A DNA stretch of 64,000 bases from Cyanobacteria bacterium SZAS-4 (lineage in GTDB: Bacteria; Cyanobacteriota; Vampirovibrionia; Obscuribacterales; Obscuribacteraceae). The notes under the pieces were generated by a model, which made no database searches, was not told the DNA's origin, and saw only the letters and a list, made by a program, of their open reading frames with translations. The position numbers were made by a program, and so were the translations under genes. Positions 7,697 to 17,241 of this stretch are shown one piece after another (position 1 is the first letter of the stretch; each line of letters opens with the position of its first letter). The stretch covers positions 186,001 through 250,000 of the forward strand of contig JAFEAT010000013.1 in assembly GCA_018266255.1 (NCBI GenBank), read 5' to 3'.

Positions 7697-10600
7697 TCAG
7701 GATGAAAAACCGACAGTACGACGGCGGCTCGACGTTTCCCAGAAGGCGATGTTTCGATGATATTCCTGCAAGGCTTGAACGCTCAACGGTCCTTGCTGCA
7801 GAGCCGCAATCCCCGCGGCCGTGGCGCGTGCGCCGGATAAGGTCGTGACTACAGGAATGTTGTAATCGACCGCGGCGCGGCGTATCAGCTGGTCGTCTTC
7901 CCGGGCTGTTCTGCCGGAAGGAATGTTAATGACTAATTGAATTTCACCATTCTTTATGCGGTCAACGAGGTTGGGGCGTCCTTCTGAGACCTTGTTCACG
8001 GTCGTAACTGGAATGCCGCCTGTTTTGATAGCAGACGAAGTTCCTCGTGTCGCCACGATCTCCAAGCCGAGCTGATATAGGCTCTGTGCCACTTGCACTA
8101 CTTCTTGCTTATGGATGTCAGAGACGCTGATGAAGCATTTGCCTTTCGTCGGCAGAACCTGCCCGGCGGCGATTTGCGCTTTAGCAAAAGCCAATCCGAA
8201 CTGCGTTGCCACGCCCATAACTTCGCCTGTCGAGCGCATTTCTGGACCCAGCGATATTTGCGAGCCCGGGAAGCGCTTGAATGGAATGACCACTGACTTG
8301 ACCGAAACGTGTGGAGGCAAAAGCCTTGGAGCGATTCCCAACTCAGACAATGTCTTGCCGGTCATAACCGCAGCTGCCAACTTAGCCCATGGCACTCCGG
8401 TCGCCTTGGAGACGAACGGCACTGTGCGGCTGGCTCGGGGGTTGACTTCTAGAATGTAGAGGTCTTCTCCCTGTAGGGCAAATTGGATGTTCATCAAACC
8501 GATTACTTTCAATTCGCGTGCCAGATCGTTTGTCGCGCGACGAATCTCTTCAATGATTTTGAGAGGAATAGTTTGAGTAGGCAGAACGCATGTGCTGTCG
8601 CCCGAGTGAATACCAGCTTCTTCGACGTGTTCCATAATGCCTGCGATGATGCATGCTCGTCCATCTGAGATGGCATCCACATCAATTTCAATTGCATTTT
8701 CGAGGAATTGATCGATCAAAACAGACAAGTTCGGATTGCTGCCATAACCAGTCTTGAGCCAGCGTTCAAGCTCTTCTTGATTGTAGATAATTTCCATTGC
8801 TCGACCACCAAGCACATAACTTGGACGAACAAGAACTGGATATCCGATCTTAGTGGCAATCGCGATTGCTTCTTGGGGATTGGAAGCAACAGAGCCAGGA
8901 GGCTGGCGCAGACCCAGTTTGTCGATCAAGACACCAAACCGTGCCCGATCTTCGGCAATGTCGATTGATTCAGGCGAAGTGCCCAGAATTTTGAATCCGC
9001 GTGCTTCTAATCCTTTTGCCAACTTCAAAGGCGTTTGACCACCCATCTGAACGATGATGCCATCAGGCTTTTCGATCAATGCAATATTGGTGACGTCTTC
9101 TAAAGTGAGTGGTTCGAAATAGAGACGATCGGAAACGTCGTAGTCTGTCGATACAGTTTCAGGATTCGAATTCACCATCACAGCTTCGTATCCTAACTCA
9201 CGCAACGCAATGCTACTGTGCACGCAACAGTAGTCAAACTCGATGCCTTGACCAATTCGATTCGGACCACCGCCCAGGATCATGACGCGCGGTTTTGTCG
9301 ATGGTGGCACTTCAGTCTCTTCGTCATAAGTAGAATAAAGATAAGGTGTGCTCGCTTCGAACTCAGCTGCGCATGTATCAATCATCTTGTAGACTGGCGA
9401 AATACCTAGCTTCTGGCGATGCTCGAACATGGCTGATTCATCGACACCAATCAGTTGAGCAAGCTGAGCGTCAGAGAATCCCATGCGCTTCAGTTGCCAC
9501 ATGTAGTCTTTATCGAGGTCAGACAAAGTTTTCACTTTCTCTGAGAACCGCTTGGTCTCTTGATAAATCTCAAGCAAGTTATCGAGGAACCATGGATCGA
9601 TTTTCGATAGTTCTGCAACCTCTTCAATTGAAATTCCGGCTTCAAGAGCACCAAAAATATCAGTGATGCGATGTTGCGTAGGCACGGACAGACGGCGCCT
9701 CCACTCCCAGAAGTCTACTTTTGCGCGCGCTGGCACAAGCTGAAAACCAGACAGTCCCAGTTCTAATCCGCGCAATGCTTTTTGCGCAGACTCCTGGAAC
9801 GTTCGGCCAACCGCCATAACTTCGCCGACAGCCTTCATCTGTGTCGTCAAAGTGGTATCAGCGCCGCGAAACTTTTCGAAATTGAAACGAGGAATTTTAG
9901 TAATGACATAGTCCATCGTCGGTTCAAATGAAGCAGGTGTTGTCTTAGTGATGTCGTTTGCGATTTCATCGAGAGTAAGACCGATAGCCAGCTTCGCAGC
10001 TATCTTAGCGATTGGATATCCGGTTGCTTTACTGGCCAGTGCAGATGATCTAGAAACGCGGGGGTTCATTTCGATAATGATGATGCGCCCGGTTTCAGGA
10101 TGAATACCGAACTGGATATTGGAACCGCCTGTGTCGACACCGATAGCTCTGATGATCTTCACTGATGCGTCGCGCAACGCCTGATATTCGCTATCAGACA
10201 AAGTTTGCACTGGTGCAACGGTAATCGAATCTCCAGTGTGAACGCCCATTGGGTCGAAGTTTTCGATGCCGCAAATGATCACCACGTTATCGGCACAATC
10301 GCGCATCACTTCAAGCTCGAGTTCTTTCCAGCCGAGCACGCTCTCTTCTAGCAAAATCTCGCTCACCGGGCTGGCAGTCAGTCCTTGCCAGGCAATATCT
10401 TCCAACTCTTCGTGGTTGTAGGCAATGCCACCGCCGGCGCCACCAAGTGTGAAAGCAGGGCGAATGATGATTGGAAATCCTAGTCTCGCGGCGATATCTT
10501 TTACTTCAGACATCTTGTGAGCGATGCCAGATTCAGGAACATCGAGTCCGATTTCGAGCATCTTCTGTTTGAAGAGCAGACGGTCTTCAGCCAGCTCAAT

Positions 10601-10966
10601 CGCTTCGATTTTGGCTCCGATCAACTCAACTTTGAATTCATCGAGCACACCAGCTTTTGCCAGCTCCACTGCCACATTCAACGCCGTCTGACCGCCCATC
10701 GTGGGTAGAAGCGCCTGCGGACGCTCTTTAATGATTACCTCTCTGGCAACTTCGGCAGTAACCGGTTCTATATATGTTCGGTCCGCCACTTCAGGGTCGG
10801 TCATGATCGTGGCGGGGTTGGAGTTGATTAGAACAACTTCGTAACCCTCGTCCCTGAGAGCTTTACAGGCTTGACTGCCGGAATAATCGAATTCGCAAGC
10901 CTGGCCGATAGTAATTGGTCCCGCGCCCAGCACGAGAATCTTTTGAATGTCGGTGCGTTTAGCCAC
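7697..10966 (-). CDS. carB: carbamoyl-phosphate synthase, large subunit
   Basis: 1089 residues, close to the usual ~1070. It makes carbamoyl phosphate from bicarbonate, two ATP and glutamine-derived ammonia, feeding arginine and pyrimidine synthesis. The start MAKRTDIQKILVLGAGP is typical of the family and uses GTG at 10966 with AAGGA just upstream. Two homologous ATP-grasp halves are visible, the second beginning near PRVMILGGGPNRIGQ, with EMNPR and EVNPR metal-binding motifs. A C-terminal MGS-type regulatory domain contains INIPSG. The glutaminase partner carA is not in this window, so the subunits are either encoded apart or just outside it. An upstream TATAAT suggests its own promoter. 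Confidence 0.98.
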   Translation of the reverse strand: MAKRTDIQKILVLGAGPITIGQACEFDYSGSQACKALRDEGYEVVLINSNPATIMTDPEVADRTYIEPVTAEVAREVIIKERPQALLPTMGGQTALNVAVELAKAGVLDEFKVELIGAKIEAIELAEDRLLFKQKMLEIGLDVPESGIAHKMSEVKDIAARLGFPIIIRPAFTLGGAGGGIAYNHEELEDIAWQGLTASPVSEILLEESVLGWKELELEVMRDCADNVVIICGIENFDPMGVHTGDSITVAPVQTLSDSEYQALRDASVKIIRAIGVDTGGSNIQFGIHPETGRIIIIEMNPRVSRSSALASKATGYPIAKIAAKLAIGLTLDEIANDITKTTPASFEPTMDYVITKIPRFNFEKFRGADTTLTTQMKAVGEVMAVGRTFQESAQKALRGLELGLSGFQLVPARAKVDFWEWRRRLSVPTQHRITDIFGALEAGISIEEVAELSKIDPWFLDNLLEIYQETKRFSEKVKTLSDLDKDYMWQLKRMGFSDAQLAQLIGVDESAMFEHRQKLGISPVYKMIDTCAAEFEASTPYLYSTYDEETEVPPSTKPRVMILGGGPNRIGQGIEFDYCCVHSSIALRELGYEAVMVNSNPETVSTDYDVSDRLYFEPLTLEDVTNIALIEKPDGIIVQMGGQTPLKLAKGLEARGFKILGTSPESIDIAEDRARFGVLIDKLGLRQPPGSVASNPQEAIAIATKIGYPVLVRPSYVLGGRAMEIIYNQEELERWLKTGYGSNPNLSVLIDQFLENAIEIDVDAISDGRACIIAGIMEHVEEAGIHSGDSTCVLPTQTIPLKIIEEIRRATNDLARELKVIGLMNIQFALQGEDLYILEVNPRASRTVPFVSKATGVPWAKLAAAVMTGKTLSELGIAPRLLPPHVSVKSVVIPFKRFPGSQISLGPEMRSTGEVMGVATQFGLAFAKAQIAAGQVLPTKGKCFISVSDIHKQEVVQVAQSLYQLGLEIVATRGTSSAIKTGGIPVTTVNKVSEGRPNLVDRIKNGEIQLVINIPSGRTAREDDQLIRRAAVDYNIPVVTTLSGARATAAGIAALQQGPLSVQALQEYHRNIAFWETSSRRRTVGFSS

Positions 10967-11004
10967 TTTCCTTCTTCTTATATATATGAATTGGTTCCGG
11001 ATTG

Positions 11005-11010
11005 ATTATA
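11005..11010 (-). promoter_or_regulatory. -10 box upstream of carB
   Basis: A perfect TATAAT reads on the minus strand 38 nt upstream of the carB GTG. The -35 hexamer is weak. The short leader leaves no room for an attenuator. Confidence 0.45.
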
Positions 11011-11086
11011 AGCTCTTAGCGAGAATGGGAGCCAGCGAAGCAAACCGCATTGCCGCATTGCTTTACATGGAGCGCTGGTTTGGAGC

Positions 11087-11102
11087 GCCGGCTTCAGCCG
11101 GC
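11087..11102. repeat. short REP-like palindrome
   Basis: GCCGGC (11087-11092), loop TTCA, GCCGGC (11097-11102) form a perfect 6-bp GC-rich hairpin. Direct copies of GGAGCGC lie just before it. It sits in the divergent carB/hydrolase gap and could be a dispersed palindromic repeat; I see no second copy in this window. Confidence 0.4.
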
Positions 11103-11239
11103 AAGGGCTGCCGGGACCGGCGCAACTCGATATGCGGCACTTTGGCGGAAACAACGCGAAATCGAACCCATCTGAGAGATAACCTTAATTTCGTCAGATA
11201 ACTGTTTTAAAGGGGCCGCTTGGTTGGCATGTAGTCTGA

Positions 11240-11310
11240 GGAGGATCTGGGAATCGTCCTCCCGATAGCAAACCAAAGCCGATACGCCACAGAGGTGGCG
11301 TTTTGGAGGG
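11240..11310 (+). promoter_or_regulatory. structured 5' leader of the hydrolase gene
   Basis: Two hairpins lie directly ahead of the hydrolase: GGAGGA (11240-11245) with TCCTCC (11257-11262), and ACGCCAC (11284-11290), loop AGAG, GTGGCGT (11295-11301). The second is followed by TTT and then the Shine-Dalgarno GGAGGG (11305-11310). The 5' GGAGGA also resembles a decoy Shine-Dalgarno. It could control translation or early termination. No known riboswitch consensus is recognised. Confidence 0.4.
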
Positions 11311-11313
11311 ATC

Positions 11314-12324
11314 ATGCGCCTACTTTCCAAACTCGCGCTTGCGATGGTCTCTTGCATCTCAATTTTGGGAACGCAAGCCAGGGCCGAAGTGGTCAGAGAA
11401 GACAGCGCCGAGTCTATTATCAATCGCAAAACACCCGTATACGTCTGGCAAGACACTGCCCAAAAACCCCGTGCAGTCGCCATCGCGATACACGGACTGG
11501 TCATGCACGGCGGAGTCTACAATGTGCTGGCCAACAAGTTGGCTTCAGAAGGAATCATCGTCATGGCGCCTGATTTGCGCGGTTTCGGACGATGGCAAGA
11601 AAACCACGGCAAAGAAGCACAACTCGATTACAACAAGAGCTATGAAGACATAAACGAGCTCGTCAGAGCTGCCAGTGAGCGTTATCCCGACTTGCCTTTG
11701 TACTGCATCGGTGAAAGTATGGGCGCCGGATTGGCTATGCATGTCGCTATAAACAATCCAAAAATCATTGATGGTCTCGTGCTTTCCAGCCCAGCTTTGA
11801 AACCACGTATATACGTTGGACCAGTGCTCACCGAAACACCCTCAGTGCTAGTGAAAGTGCATAAGAAAGTGAACCTGGAGCCATACATCAAGAAATTTGC
11901 CTCTGAAGACCCTCGCATCATCGCCGAAAGTCTCGCGGATCCGCTAGTCACAAAAAAAATGACGACGTGGCAGATCATGCAGAGCTACAAATACATGCGA
12001 CCAAACTTGGGCTATGCAAAGAAACTCCCTGCCGACGTGCCCATTCTCGTCATCCAGGGAAATAAAGACAGACTGCTGAAATCAAACGCAGTAGTGAAGT
12101 TGATTTCGAAAGCAAAATCGAAAGATCAAACGGTTCGTTGGTTCAACGATCGCGGTCACTTGCTGCTTGAGACTGCCTTGATTCCTCCAGAGACGATGGA
12201 CGCAGTCAACAACTGGCTGCAAGTGCACATCGATGAGGCTTCTCAACCAACTATGGTCTCGCTCACCAACGACGAAGAAATTGTGGACTCACCGAAAGAG
12301 TCTTTGATCAGCCAGGTCAACTAA
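11314..12324 (+). CDS. secreted alpha/beta hydrolase (lysophospholipase/monoacylglycerol-lipase type)
   Basis: 336 residues with a signal peptide (hydrophobic core to ~residue 20, then TQARAEV). The fold is clear: an oxyanion-region HG in AIHGLVMHGG, the DLRGFG turn, the nucleophile elbow G-E-S-M-G (serine), the acid in IQGNKDRLL, and the catalytic His in NDRGHLLLE. These match the Hydrolase_4 (monoglyceride lipase-like) group, so an ester lipid substrate outside the cytoplasm is the best guess. The start ATG 11314 has GGAGGG 3 nt upstream, and a stable stem-loop sits directly before that. It stands alone, with minus-strand genes on both sides. Confidence 0.88.
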   Translation: MRLLSKLALAMVSCISILGTQARAEVVREDSAESIINRKTPVYVWQDTAQKPRAVAIAIHGLVMHGGVYNVLANKLASEGIIVMAPDLRGFGRWQENHGKEAQLDYNKSYEDINELVRAASERYPDLPLYCIGESMGAGLAMHVAINNPKIIDGLVLSSPALKPRIYVGPVLTETPSVLVKVHKKVNLEPYIKKFASEDPRIIAESLADPLVTKKMTTWQIMQSYKYMRPNLGYAKKLPADVPILVIQGNKDRLLKSNAVVKLISKAKSKDQTVRWFNDRGHLLLETALIPPETMDAVNNWLQVHIDEASQPTMVSLTNDEEIVDSPKESLISQVN

Positions 12325-12407
12325 CGTCGCTCACAGAGAAGAACAGCGTATTCGCAGGCTAGACAGTATATCTGCTGGCCTTACAAGAATGTGCTTAATT
12401 TGATGCA

Positions 12408-12460
12408 TGCACCATCGGTGGTGCAAGGTCTATCGACGTACCAAGACCTATCGACGTACT
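12408..12460. repeat. hairpin plus short direct repeat
   Basis: TGCACCA (12408-12414), loop TCGG, TGGTGCA (12419-12425) is a perfect 7-bp stem. It is followed by two near-identical copies containing CTATCGACGTAC. It lies between two convergent genes. There is no T-tract, so a terminator role is uncertain. Confidence 0.4.
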
Positions 12461-12475
12461 AAGATTTGCGCTGGA

Positions 12476-13525
12476 TTAGCGACGGTCTAGAATTCGAGCC
12501 AAACTGTCCCATGTGGCGGCAACTTGCTCCGGCGGCGCGCTGTAGGTAGATGTTCTGTAGACTTCACTTCTAGCGTTCTGAGCACCTTGCGCATAGTAGT
12601 TTGACGCGGCGTATGTGGGCTGGAAATTCGATGCAGTGTATGTCGGCTGGAAATCATATCCTGGTGGCGGTTGATAAAGGTTATTCGCATTCGACGGCAT
12701 TTCGCTGCGCAGGTTCAATCCCCACTGTGAGCCAGTGTTGGTGGCAACATTTACTCGCCGAGTTGTGCTGAGGAGACGTTGCAAATCTTCGACAGGGGTA
12801 GCGTCGCCTTTGGTACCGGTGGTGGTGCCAATGTCCATTACTCCAACAACCTGGAAGCGACTGTTGAACATCGGTCCGCCCGAGATGCCCTGGTCGGCAT
12901 TCATCGCGCTTTCCAGCGCCACGCGGTTTGGATCTTCGCCCGGCATCAAGCCGCCTTTCAAGCTGCCGACGATGTCGCCGAAACGTCTGTATCCTTGAAA
13001 CCCGCCTGGTGCCCAACTGAAGCCACCCGCAGACATGTACATTTTCTGCTCGCCGGCTGGAAAACCGAGCGCGATAGTCGCGGCGCCTTGTTCCATCTGG
13101 CTCGATGGAGCCAGATTTACAGGCTGGAAGCGTTGACCAAAAGCATCTGTCAGCCTCAGAAGAGCCAGGTCTGTTCGTTGATCGACTGCATCGATGCTGG
13201 CGTGATAGGTGTTGTTTCCCAACTTGACGCGAATGTCAGAGGCGCCTTTGACGACGTGATAGCCAGTGGCGATTTCGCCGTCTGCCGTCACTACAAAGCC
13301 TGAACCGACGCTGCCTGTGGGGCTTCCGTCAGATGCAGTGCCCTTCACAGCCTCGATGCGCGCGACGCTCTTCTGCGCTTCCATCACCTGAGCAACAAGA
13401 TTCATGCTGCTCGGATAAGCCGTTGCGTCGTTTGGGTTCAGTTGCTCGCCCACACGCAAAGTCGGGATCGACGTGTAACCGTCGCCTGGGCGCGTATAGG
13501 AGGAAGAGTAGTTATCGAATGACAT
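12476..13525 (-). CDS. trypsin-like serine protease (HtrA-type protease domain, no PDZ)
   Basis: 349 residues with an S1C-like protease domain at ~60-255. The triad is visible: H90 in ATGYHVV, D119 in RTDLALL, and S215 in DQGISGGPMF. SGFVV...ADGEIATGYHVV is the usual DegP-like entry. No PDZ domain follows; the last ~90 residues are a low-complexity Tyr/Asn/Gln/Pro tail with the short repeat FQPTYTASN. There is no obvious signal peptide, so it may be cytoplasmic or exported by another route. The start region lacks a strong Shine-Dalgarno, so the first residues are provisional. Neighbours do not suggest a substrate. Confidence 0.88.
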   Translation of the reverse strand: MSFDNYSSSYTRPGDGYTSIPTLRVGEQLNPNDATAYPSSMNLVAQVMEAQKSVARIEAVKGTASDGSPTGSVGSGFVVTADGEIATGYHVVKGASDIRVKLGNNTYHASIDAVDQRTDLALLRLTDAFGQRFQPVNLAPSSQMEQGAATIALGFPAGEQKMYMSAGGFSWAPGGFQGYRRFGDIVGSLKGGLMPGEDPNRVALESAMNADQGISGGPMFNSRFQVVGVMDIGTTTGTKGDATPVEDLQRLLSTTRRVNVATNTGSQWGLNLRSEMPSNANNLYQPPPGYDFQPTYTASNFQPTYAASNYYAQGAQNARSEVYRTSTYSAPPEQVAATWDSLARILDRR

Positions 13526-13614
13526 TTATTCATGGAGATGGGGCGCTTTCGCATCCTTATTGAAGGCGAAATAGCTCAAAGATTCGATGGGGAAAGCACG
13601 AAGAAGATTACTTT

Positions 13615-14136
13615 CTAGTCCGTTTTTAATGTCATGCCGCGGTAGATGCCGGAATAGTGAAGGTAGTTCTGCCAGCCCCTGTCAATCTTGTGACGATCGT
13701 CATCGGTGACCTGGCGAACTACCTTAGCTGGCACTCCCATCGCCAAACTTCCGGCCGGAATCTGCGAACCAGGCGCAACGACTGCCCCTGCGGCGATAAT
13801 CGAGCCAGCGCCAACGACAGCTCCGTCCAAAACGACCGCTCCCATTGAGATCAAACAATCCGCCTCGACACGGCAACCGTGAAGAATGGCGCCGTGACCC
13901 ACAGTGACGCGTTCGCCGACGTGAAGTCCATGCTTGTTTGTCACGTGAAGCAGGCATCCGTCCTGAATGTTGGTGTTGCTACCGATGTCTATGCGATTGA
14001 TATCTGCGCGTATAACCGTGTGAAACCAGATGCTGGCGCCTTCTGCGATGTGCGTGCGTCCGATGATAACGGCTGTGGGAGCGACAAAGACGCTTTCGTG
14101 GACGTCTGGTTGGAAATTTTCAAAAGGGAAAAGCAT
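13615..14136 (-). CDS. gamma-carbonic-anhydrase-like hexapeptide-repeat protein
   Basis: 173 residues of left-handed beta-helix made of hexapeptide repeats (VAPTAVIIGRTHIAEGASIW and similar, then the GAVV/GAGS rungs). Three histidines fit the trimeric metal site of the YrdA/PaaY/Cam group: H64 in CLLHVT, then H81 and H86 in VGHGAILHGC. Zn- or Fe-dependent carbonic anhydrase activity is known for some relatives, while others are of unknown function or act as acyl-CoA-linked proteins, so enzymatic activity is not assured. Single gene, divergent from the small protein at 14255. Confidence 0.85.
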   Translation of the reverse strand: MLFPFENFQPDVHESVFVAPTAVIIGRTHIAEGASIWFHTVIRADINRIDIGSNTNIQDGCLLHVTNKHGLHVGERVTVGHGAILHGCRVEADCLISMGAVVLDGAVVGAGSIIAAGAVVAPGSQIPAGSLAMGVPAKVVRQVTDDDRHKIDRGWQNYLHYSGIYRGMTLKTD

Positions 14137-14254
14137 GTCTAAAGTCTACAAGGAAAAACAAGCCGATTGAATCATGAGGTTCATATAGTGGGTTATTCCA
14201 GGTTTATTAATTGCCAAGATGTTAAAATTAAGCCTGATAGGGAGGGAGAGCTGA

Positions 14255-14617
14255 ATGATGCCCGTGTACGACCAACCAATGCGTAAGTTACTAGGAGTCC
14301 TTTCACCGACCATTTCGTGGCTTAACGAAAAAGGTACGGTAGATGTCGGTGCCGTCCCTGATAGCCATCTCGAAGCGATAAAGCAGTTAGAAAGAATCGG
14401 TGTAGTACACAAACGCAACAACCGTTGCTATGAGCTACAAAAAATCCGTTTGAAGAAATTGCTTGGCAACTTGGGAATCGACCAACTGGTAGCAGAAGCT
14501 GAAGCTACTGCGGCAGCAACTCCAGTAGCCGCAACACCCGTTGCCGCCGCTGCAACAACAACAACAACAGTTGTCGAACCAATTCTCGACGCAGCAATGT
14601 CGACTGATCTGAATTAG
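14255..14617 (+). CDS. small protein with possible winged-helix N-domain and Ala/Thr-rich tail
   Basis: 120 residues, not recognised as a named family. Residues ~10-70 could be a small winged-helix fold, with a helix HLEAIKQLERIG followed by a hairpin VVHKRNNRCYEL; that is inference from pattern only. The last ~45 residues are Ala/Thr/Val-rich low complexity, partly encoded by an ACA triplet run. The start is well supported by GGGAGGGAGAG just upstream; a second ATG is one codon later. It ends 59 nt before mutS2 on the same strand and could be co-transcribed with it. Confidence 0.7.
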   Translation: MMPVYDQPMRKLLGVLSPTISWLNEKGTVDVGAVPDSHLEAIKQLERIGVVHKRNNRCYELQKIRLKKLLGNLGIDQLVAEAEATAAATPVAATPVAAAATTTTTVVEPILDAAMSTDLN

Positions 14618-14676
14618 TTTCATTTTAGACAGTTAGTTCGAAGAGAAATCTTCTCCATAGGGGCGGAGGTTTTAGC

Positions 14677-17103
14677 GTGCCGTCCGTTAAAGACGATGAC
14701 GACATTCAGAAACGAACGCTCAGGGTCCTCGAATGGGAACGCCTGAAGAATTTCGTCGCGCAAGAAGCAGACAGCATTGGCGGAAAACAACTCTGTCTGG
14801 AGTTGGAACTCGCCGAACACCGCGCTGTAATCGAACAGCTTCTAGATGAAACTAGAGAAGGTCTGTTCATCTATCAGGCAAGAAGTGGCATGTCTGCCGC
14901 TGGCTTGCCCGAGATAGACGACGTTCTAGAACGCCTGAAAGTTGGCGCTTCGCTATCTAGTGCAGAACTACTGGCGGTGCGCACGACTCTGGTAATCGGT
15001 AGAAAATTTCGCTCCAATCTATCGCAATTGGAACCTGAACACTTTCCGAAATTGACGGCGTACGCTGCCGGATTACCGCAAGCAGAGAAACTGATTCAGG
15101 AAATTGACAATGCCATCGATGATGGTGGCAATGTCAAAGATAAAGCAAGTCCTCTACTAAGGTCACTGCGACACGAAGTAAGTAAATTTGATGGAATGAT
15201 CAAAGATACGTTGCAGCGCATCATACATTCCGCACACCAGGCAAAGGCGCTCACAGACCCACTATACACACAAAGAAACGGTCGTTATGTACTACCTGTT
15301 AACGCCAGCATGCGTTCATCGGTCAGCGGCATCGTTCACGATAGCTCGGCGTCAGGACTGACAGTCTATGTAGAGCCGATTGCAGTTCTCGAACTTTCCA
15401 ATCAGCAACGCATAAAACAAGCAGAGATCGAGCGAGAGATAGCTCGAATTTTGGAAGTTCTCACGCGCTTTGCCATCTCTTATCTTGATGCTATTTCTAG
15501 CACTTACACAACTTGTATGCAGCTCGACGCAATTATGGCTCGTTCGAAAATCGCCTTCAAATACAAAGGTGAAAGACCAGAGTTATCTAGAGATGAAAAG
15601 TTTCATTTACTCAACGCGCGGCATCCGCTGCTCATGCTTCAGGATGAACAATCAATCGTCGTGCCGAACGACATCACTCTAGGAGGCAGCGCCGGCAACA
15701 CGCTGATCATCACGGGTCCAAATACCGGTGGAAAAACCGTGCTCCTTAAAACGGTCGGCATATTCTCATTGATGCTGCGAGCAGGACTTTTGCTGCCAGT
15801 ATCTCCGGGATCAACGGCTGCCATCTTTACTCGCGTATGCGCGGATATTGGTGACGAGCAATCGCTCGAACAAAGTTTGTCTACATTCTCGTCGCACATG
15901 AAAAATATCGTCGAGATTGTAGATCAATGTGCGGCGGGTTCCCTGGTTCTGCTCGATGAACTGGGCGCCGGAACAGACCCGCGTGAAGGCGCAGCATTAG
16001 CCAGGTCTGTGCTGGAATTTTTGAATCAATCCGGGGCAGTTACCATTTCAACAACGCACTTTGGCGAACTAAAAACACTCGCTTACACAGAACCGAGTTT
16101 CATCAACGGCAGCTTAGACTTCGATGAGCAAACACTATCGCCAACATACAAGTTAAGATTAGGCGTACCAGGTAGTTCCAAAGCAACAACAATTGCCATG
16201 CGATTGGGGTTAAATTCAACAGTTATAGAACGTGCCAAAGCGCTAGTAGAAGTTCACGATCAAGATTTACAACGCACGGTGGAACTGCTAGAAGTAAAAC
16301 TCCGCGAAGCAACAGTGCGAGAAGAACAGGCTCAGCAAGCCAAGCAACAGGCAGAAGAGCTTAAACGTTTCACCGAAGAGCAAATGCGAAAACTCGAGGT
16401 AGACACACGCACGCTCAGACAGAAACAAATCAATGAACTAGAATCCGAATACAAACTCGGTAACGACTACATCAAACACATAATAGCGGACTTACAAAAA
16501 CAACCGAGCATCAACAAAGCACAAAAAGCCCAGCAAGAATTGGAGAAAGTGCGCAACGAACTTGGATGGAAATCAATAGCCGAAGATAAATCTCCCACAA
16601 TTTCGGTAGGTGAAAGTGTGAAAGTGTTGTCCCTCAACCAGATTGGAGTGATTATCGAGATCGCTGCTGAAACGGCGAAGGAAGCAGCACAAGTAACCGT
16701 GAAATGCGGTAATTTGAGAATCAAGGTGCCCAAGTCTGATCTAGAAATGCTTGGGCAAGAAAAGCAAAAACAAATTCAACAAAACAAACAAAAATCAAGC
16801 GTCAAGGTGGAAGCGCCTAGCCAACGCACCAAAGGCAGTACCATCGATGTTTTCGTGCGCACCGACGCCAATACCCTGGATTTACGCGGAAAAAGAGTCG
16901 ATGATGGAATAGCTGATCTGGTGCAATTTTTAGACGAAAACCTTCTGACCAACACAAGTCCACTAATGATCATTCACGGTCACGGAACGGGTGCAATGAA
17001 GAACGCTGTGCGCCAGCACCTTCACAGTCAAATGCCGAAGGGCTCATACCGTTCAGGCGACATACATGAAGGCGGCGACGGCGTAACCATGGTCACGCTT
17101 TAG
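14677..17103 (+). CDS. mutS2: endonuclease MutS2
   Basis: 808 residues, the usual size for MutS2. Order: a MutS-like core/clamp region, ATPase with Walker A GPNTGGKT (~346-353) and Walker B LVLLDELGAGTDP (~424-436), a long charged coiled coil rich in Gln and Glu (~520-640), then a C-terminal Smr nuclease domain with LDLRG and HGHGTG (~733-808). MutS2 is known to act on branched DNA to limit recombination and, in some bacteria, on collided ribosomes. The GTG start at 14677 is supported by GGAGG 9 nt upstream. All key motifs are intact. Confidence 0.96.
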   Translation: MPSVKDDDDIQKRTLRVLEWERLKNFVAQEADSIGGKQLCLELELAEHRAVIEQLLDETREGLFIYQARSGMSAAGLPEIDDVLERLKVGASLSSAELLAVRTTLVIGRKFRSNLSQLEPEHFPKLTAYAAGLPQAEKLIQEIDNAIDDGGNVKDKASPLLRSLRHEVSKFDGMIKDTLQRIIHSAHQAKALTDPLYTQRNGRYVLPVNASMRSSVSGIVHDSSASGLTVYVEPIAVLELSNQQRIKQAEIEREIARILEVLTRFAISYLDAISSTYTTCMQLDAIMARSKIAFKYKGERPELSRDEKFHLLNARHPLLMLQDEQSIVVPNDITLGGSAGNTLIITGPNTGGKTVLLKTVGIFSLMLRAGLLLPVSPGSTAAIFTRVCADIGDEQSLEQSLSTFSSHMKNIVEIVDQCAAGSLVLLDELGAGTDPREGAALARSVLEFLNQSGAVTISTTHFGELKTLAYTEPSFINGSLDFDEQTLSPTYKLRLGVPGSSKATTIAMRLGLNSTVIERAKALVEVHDQDLQRTVELLEVKLREATVREEQAQQAKQQAEELKRFTEEQMRKLEVDTRTLRQKQINELESEYKLGNDYIKHIIADLQKQPSINKAQKAQQELEKVRNELGWKSIAEDKSPTISVGESVKVLSLNQIGVIIEIAAETAKEAAQVTVKCGNLRIKVPKSDLEMLGQEKQKQIQQNKQKSSVKVEAPSQRTKGSTIDVFVRTDANTLDLRGKRVDDGIADLVQFLDENLLTNTSPLMIIHGHGTGAMKNAVRQHLHSQMPKGSYRSGDIHEGGDGVTMVTL

Positions 17104-17121
17104 CCAACCGAATAGAAGTCG

Positions 17122-17241
17122 TTTCTGAGACGTTGTCACCGCTGTGTCCTGCAGCACAGGATTATTTCTGAGACGGGTCACCGCTGCGTCCTGCAGCACA
17201 GGATTATTTTTGAGACGCGGTCACCGCTGCGTCCTGCATTG
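17122..17241. repeat. three tandem ~42-bp repeats overlapping a gene's 3' end
   Basis: TGAGACG recurs at 17126, 17169 and 17211 (periods 43 and 42), each followed by a near-identical block containing GTCACCGCTG and GTCCTGCA. The third copy is the authentic 3' end and stop of the large minus-strand gene. The first two are downstream, non-coding copies of that same C-terminal coding end. This looks like a tandem duplication of the gene terminus. Confidence 0.85.

Noticed and set aside
14435..14623. Cys-rich minus-strand ORF
   Set aside because: Its cysteines come from the reverse complement of the ACA/GCA runs in the Ala/Thr tail of the gene at 14255.
17122..17241. CRISPR-like array
   Set aside because: Repeats are directly adjacent with no unique spacers, and are copies of a coding end.
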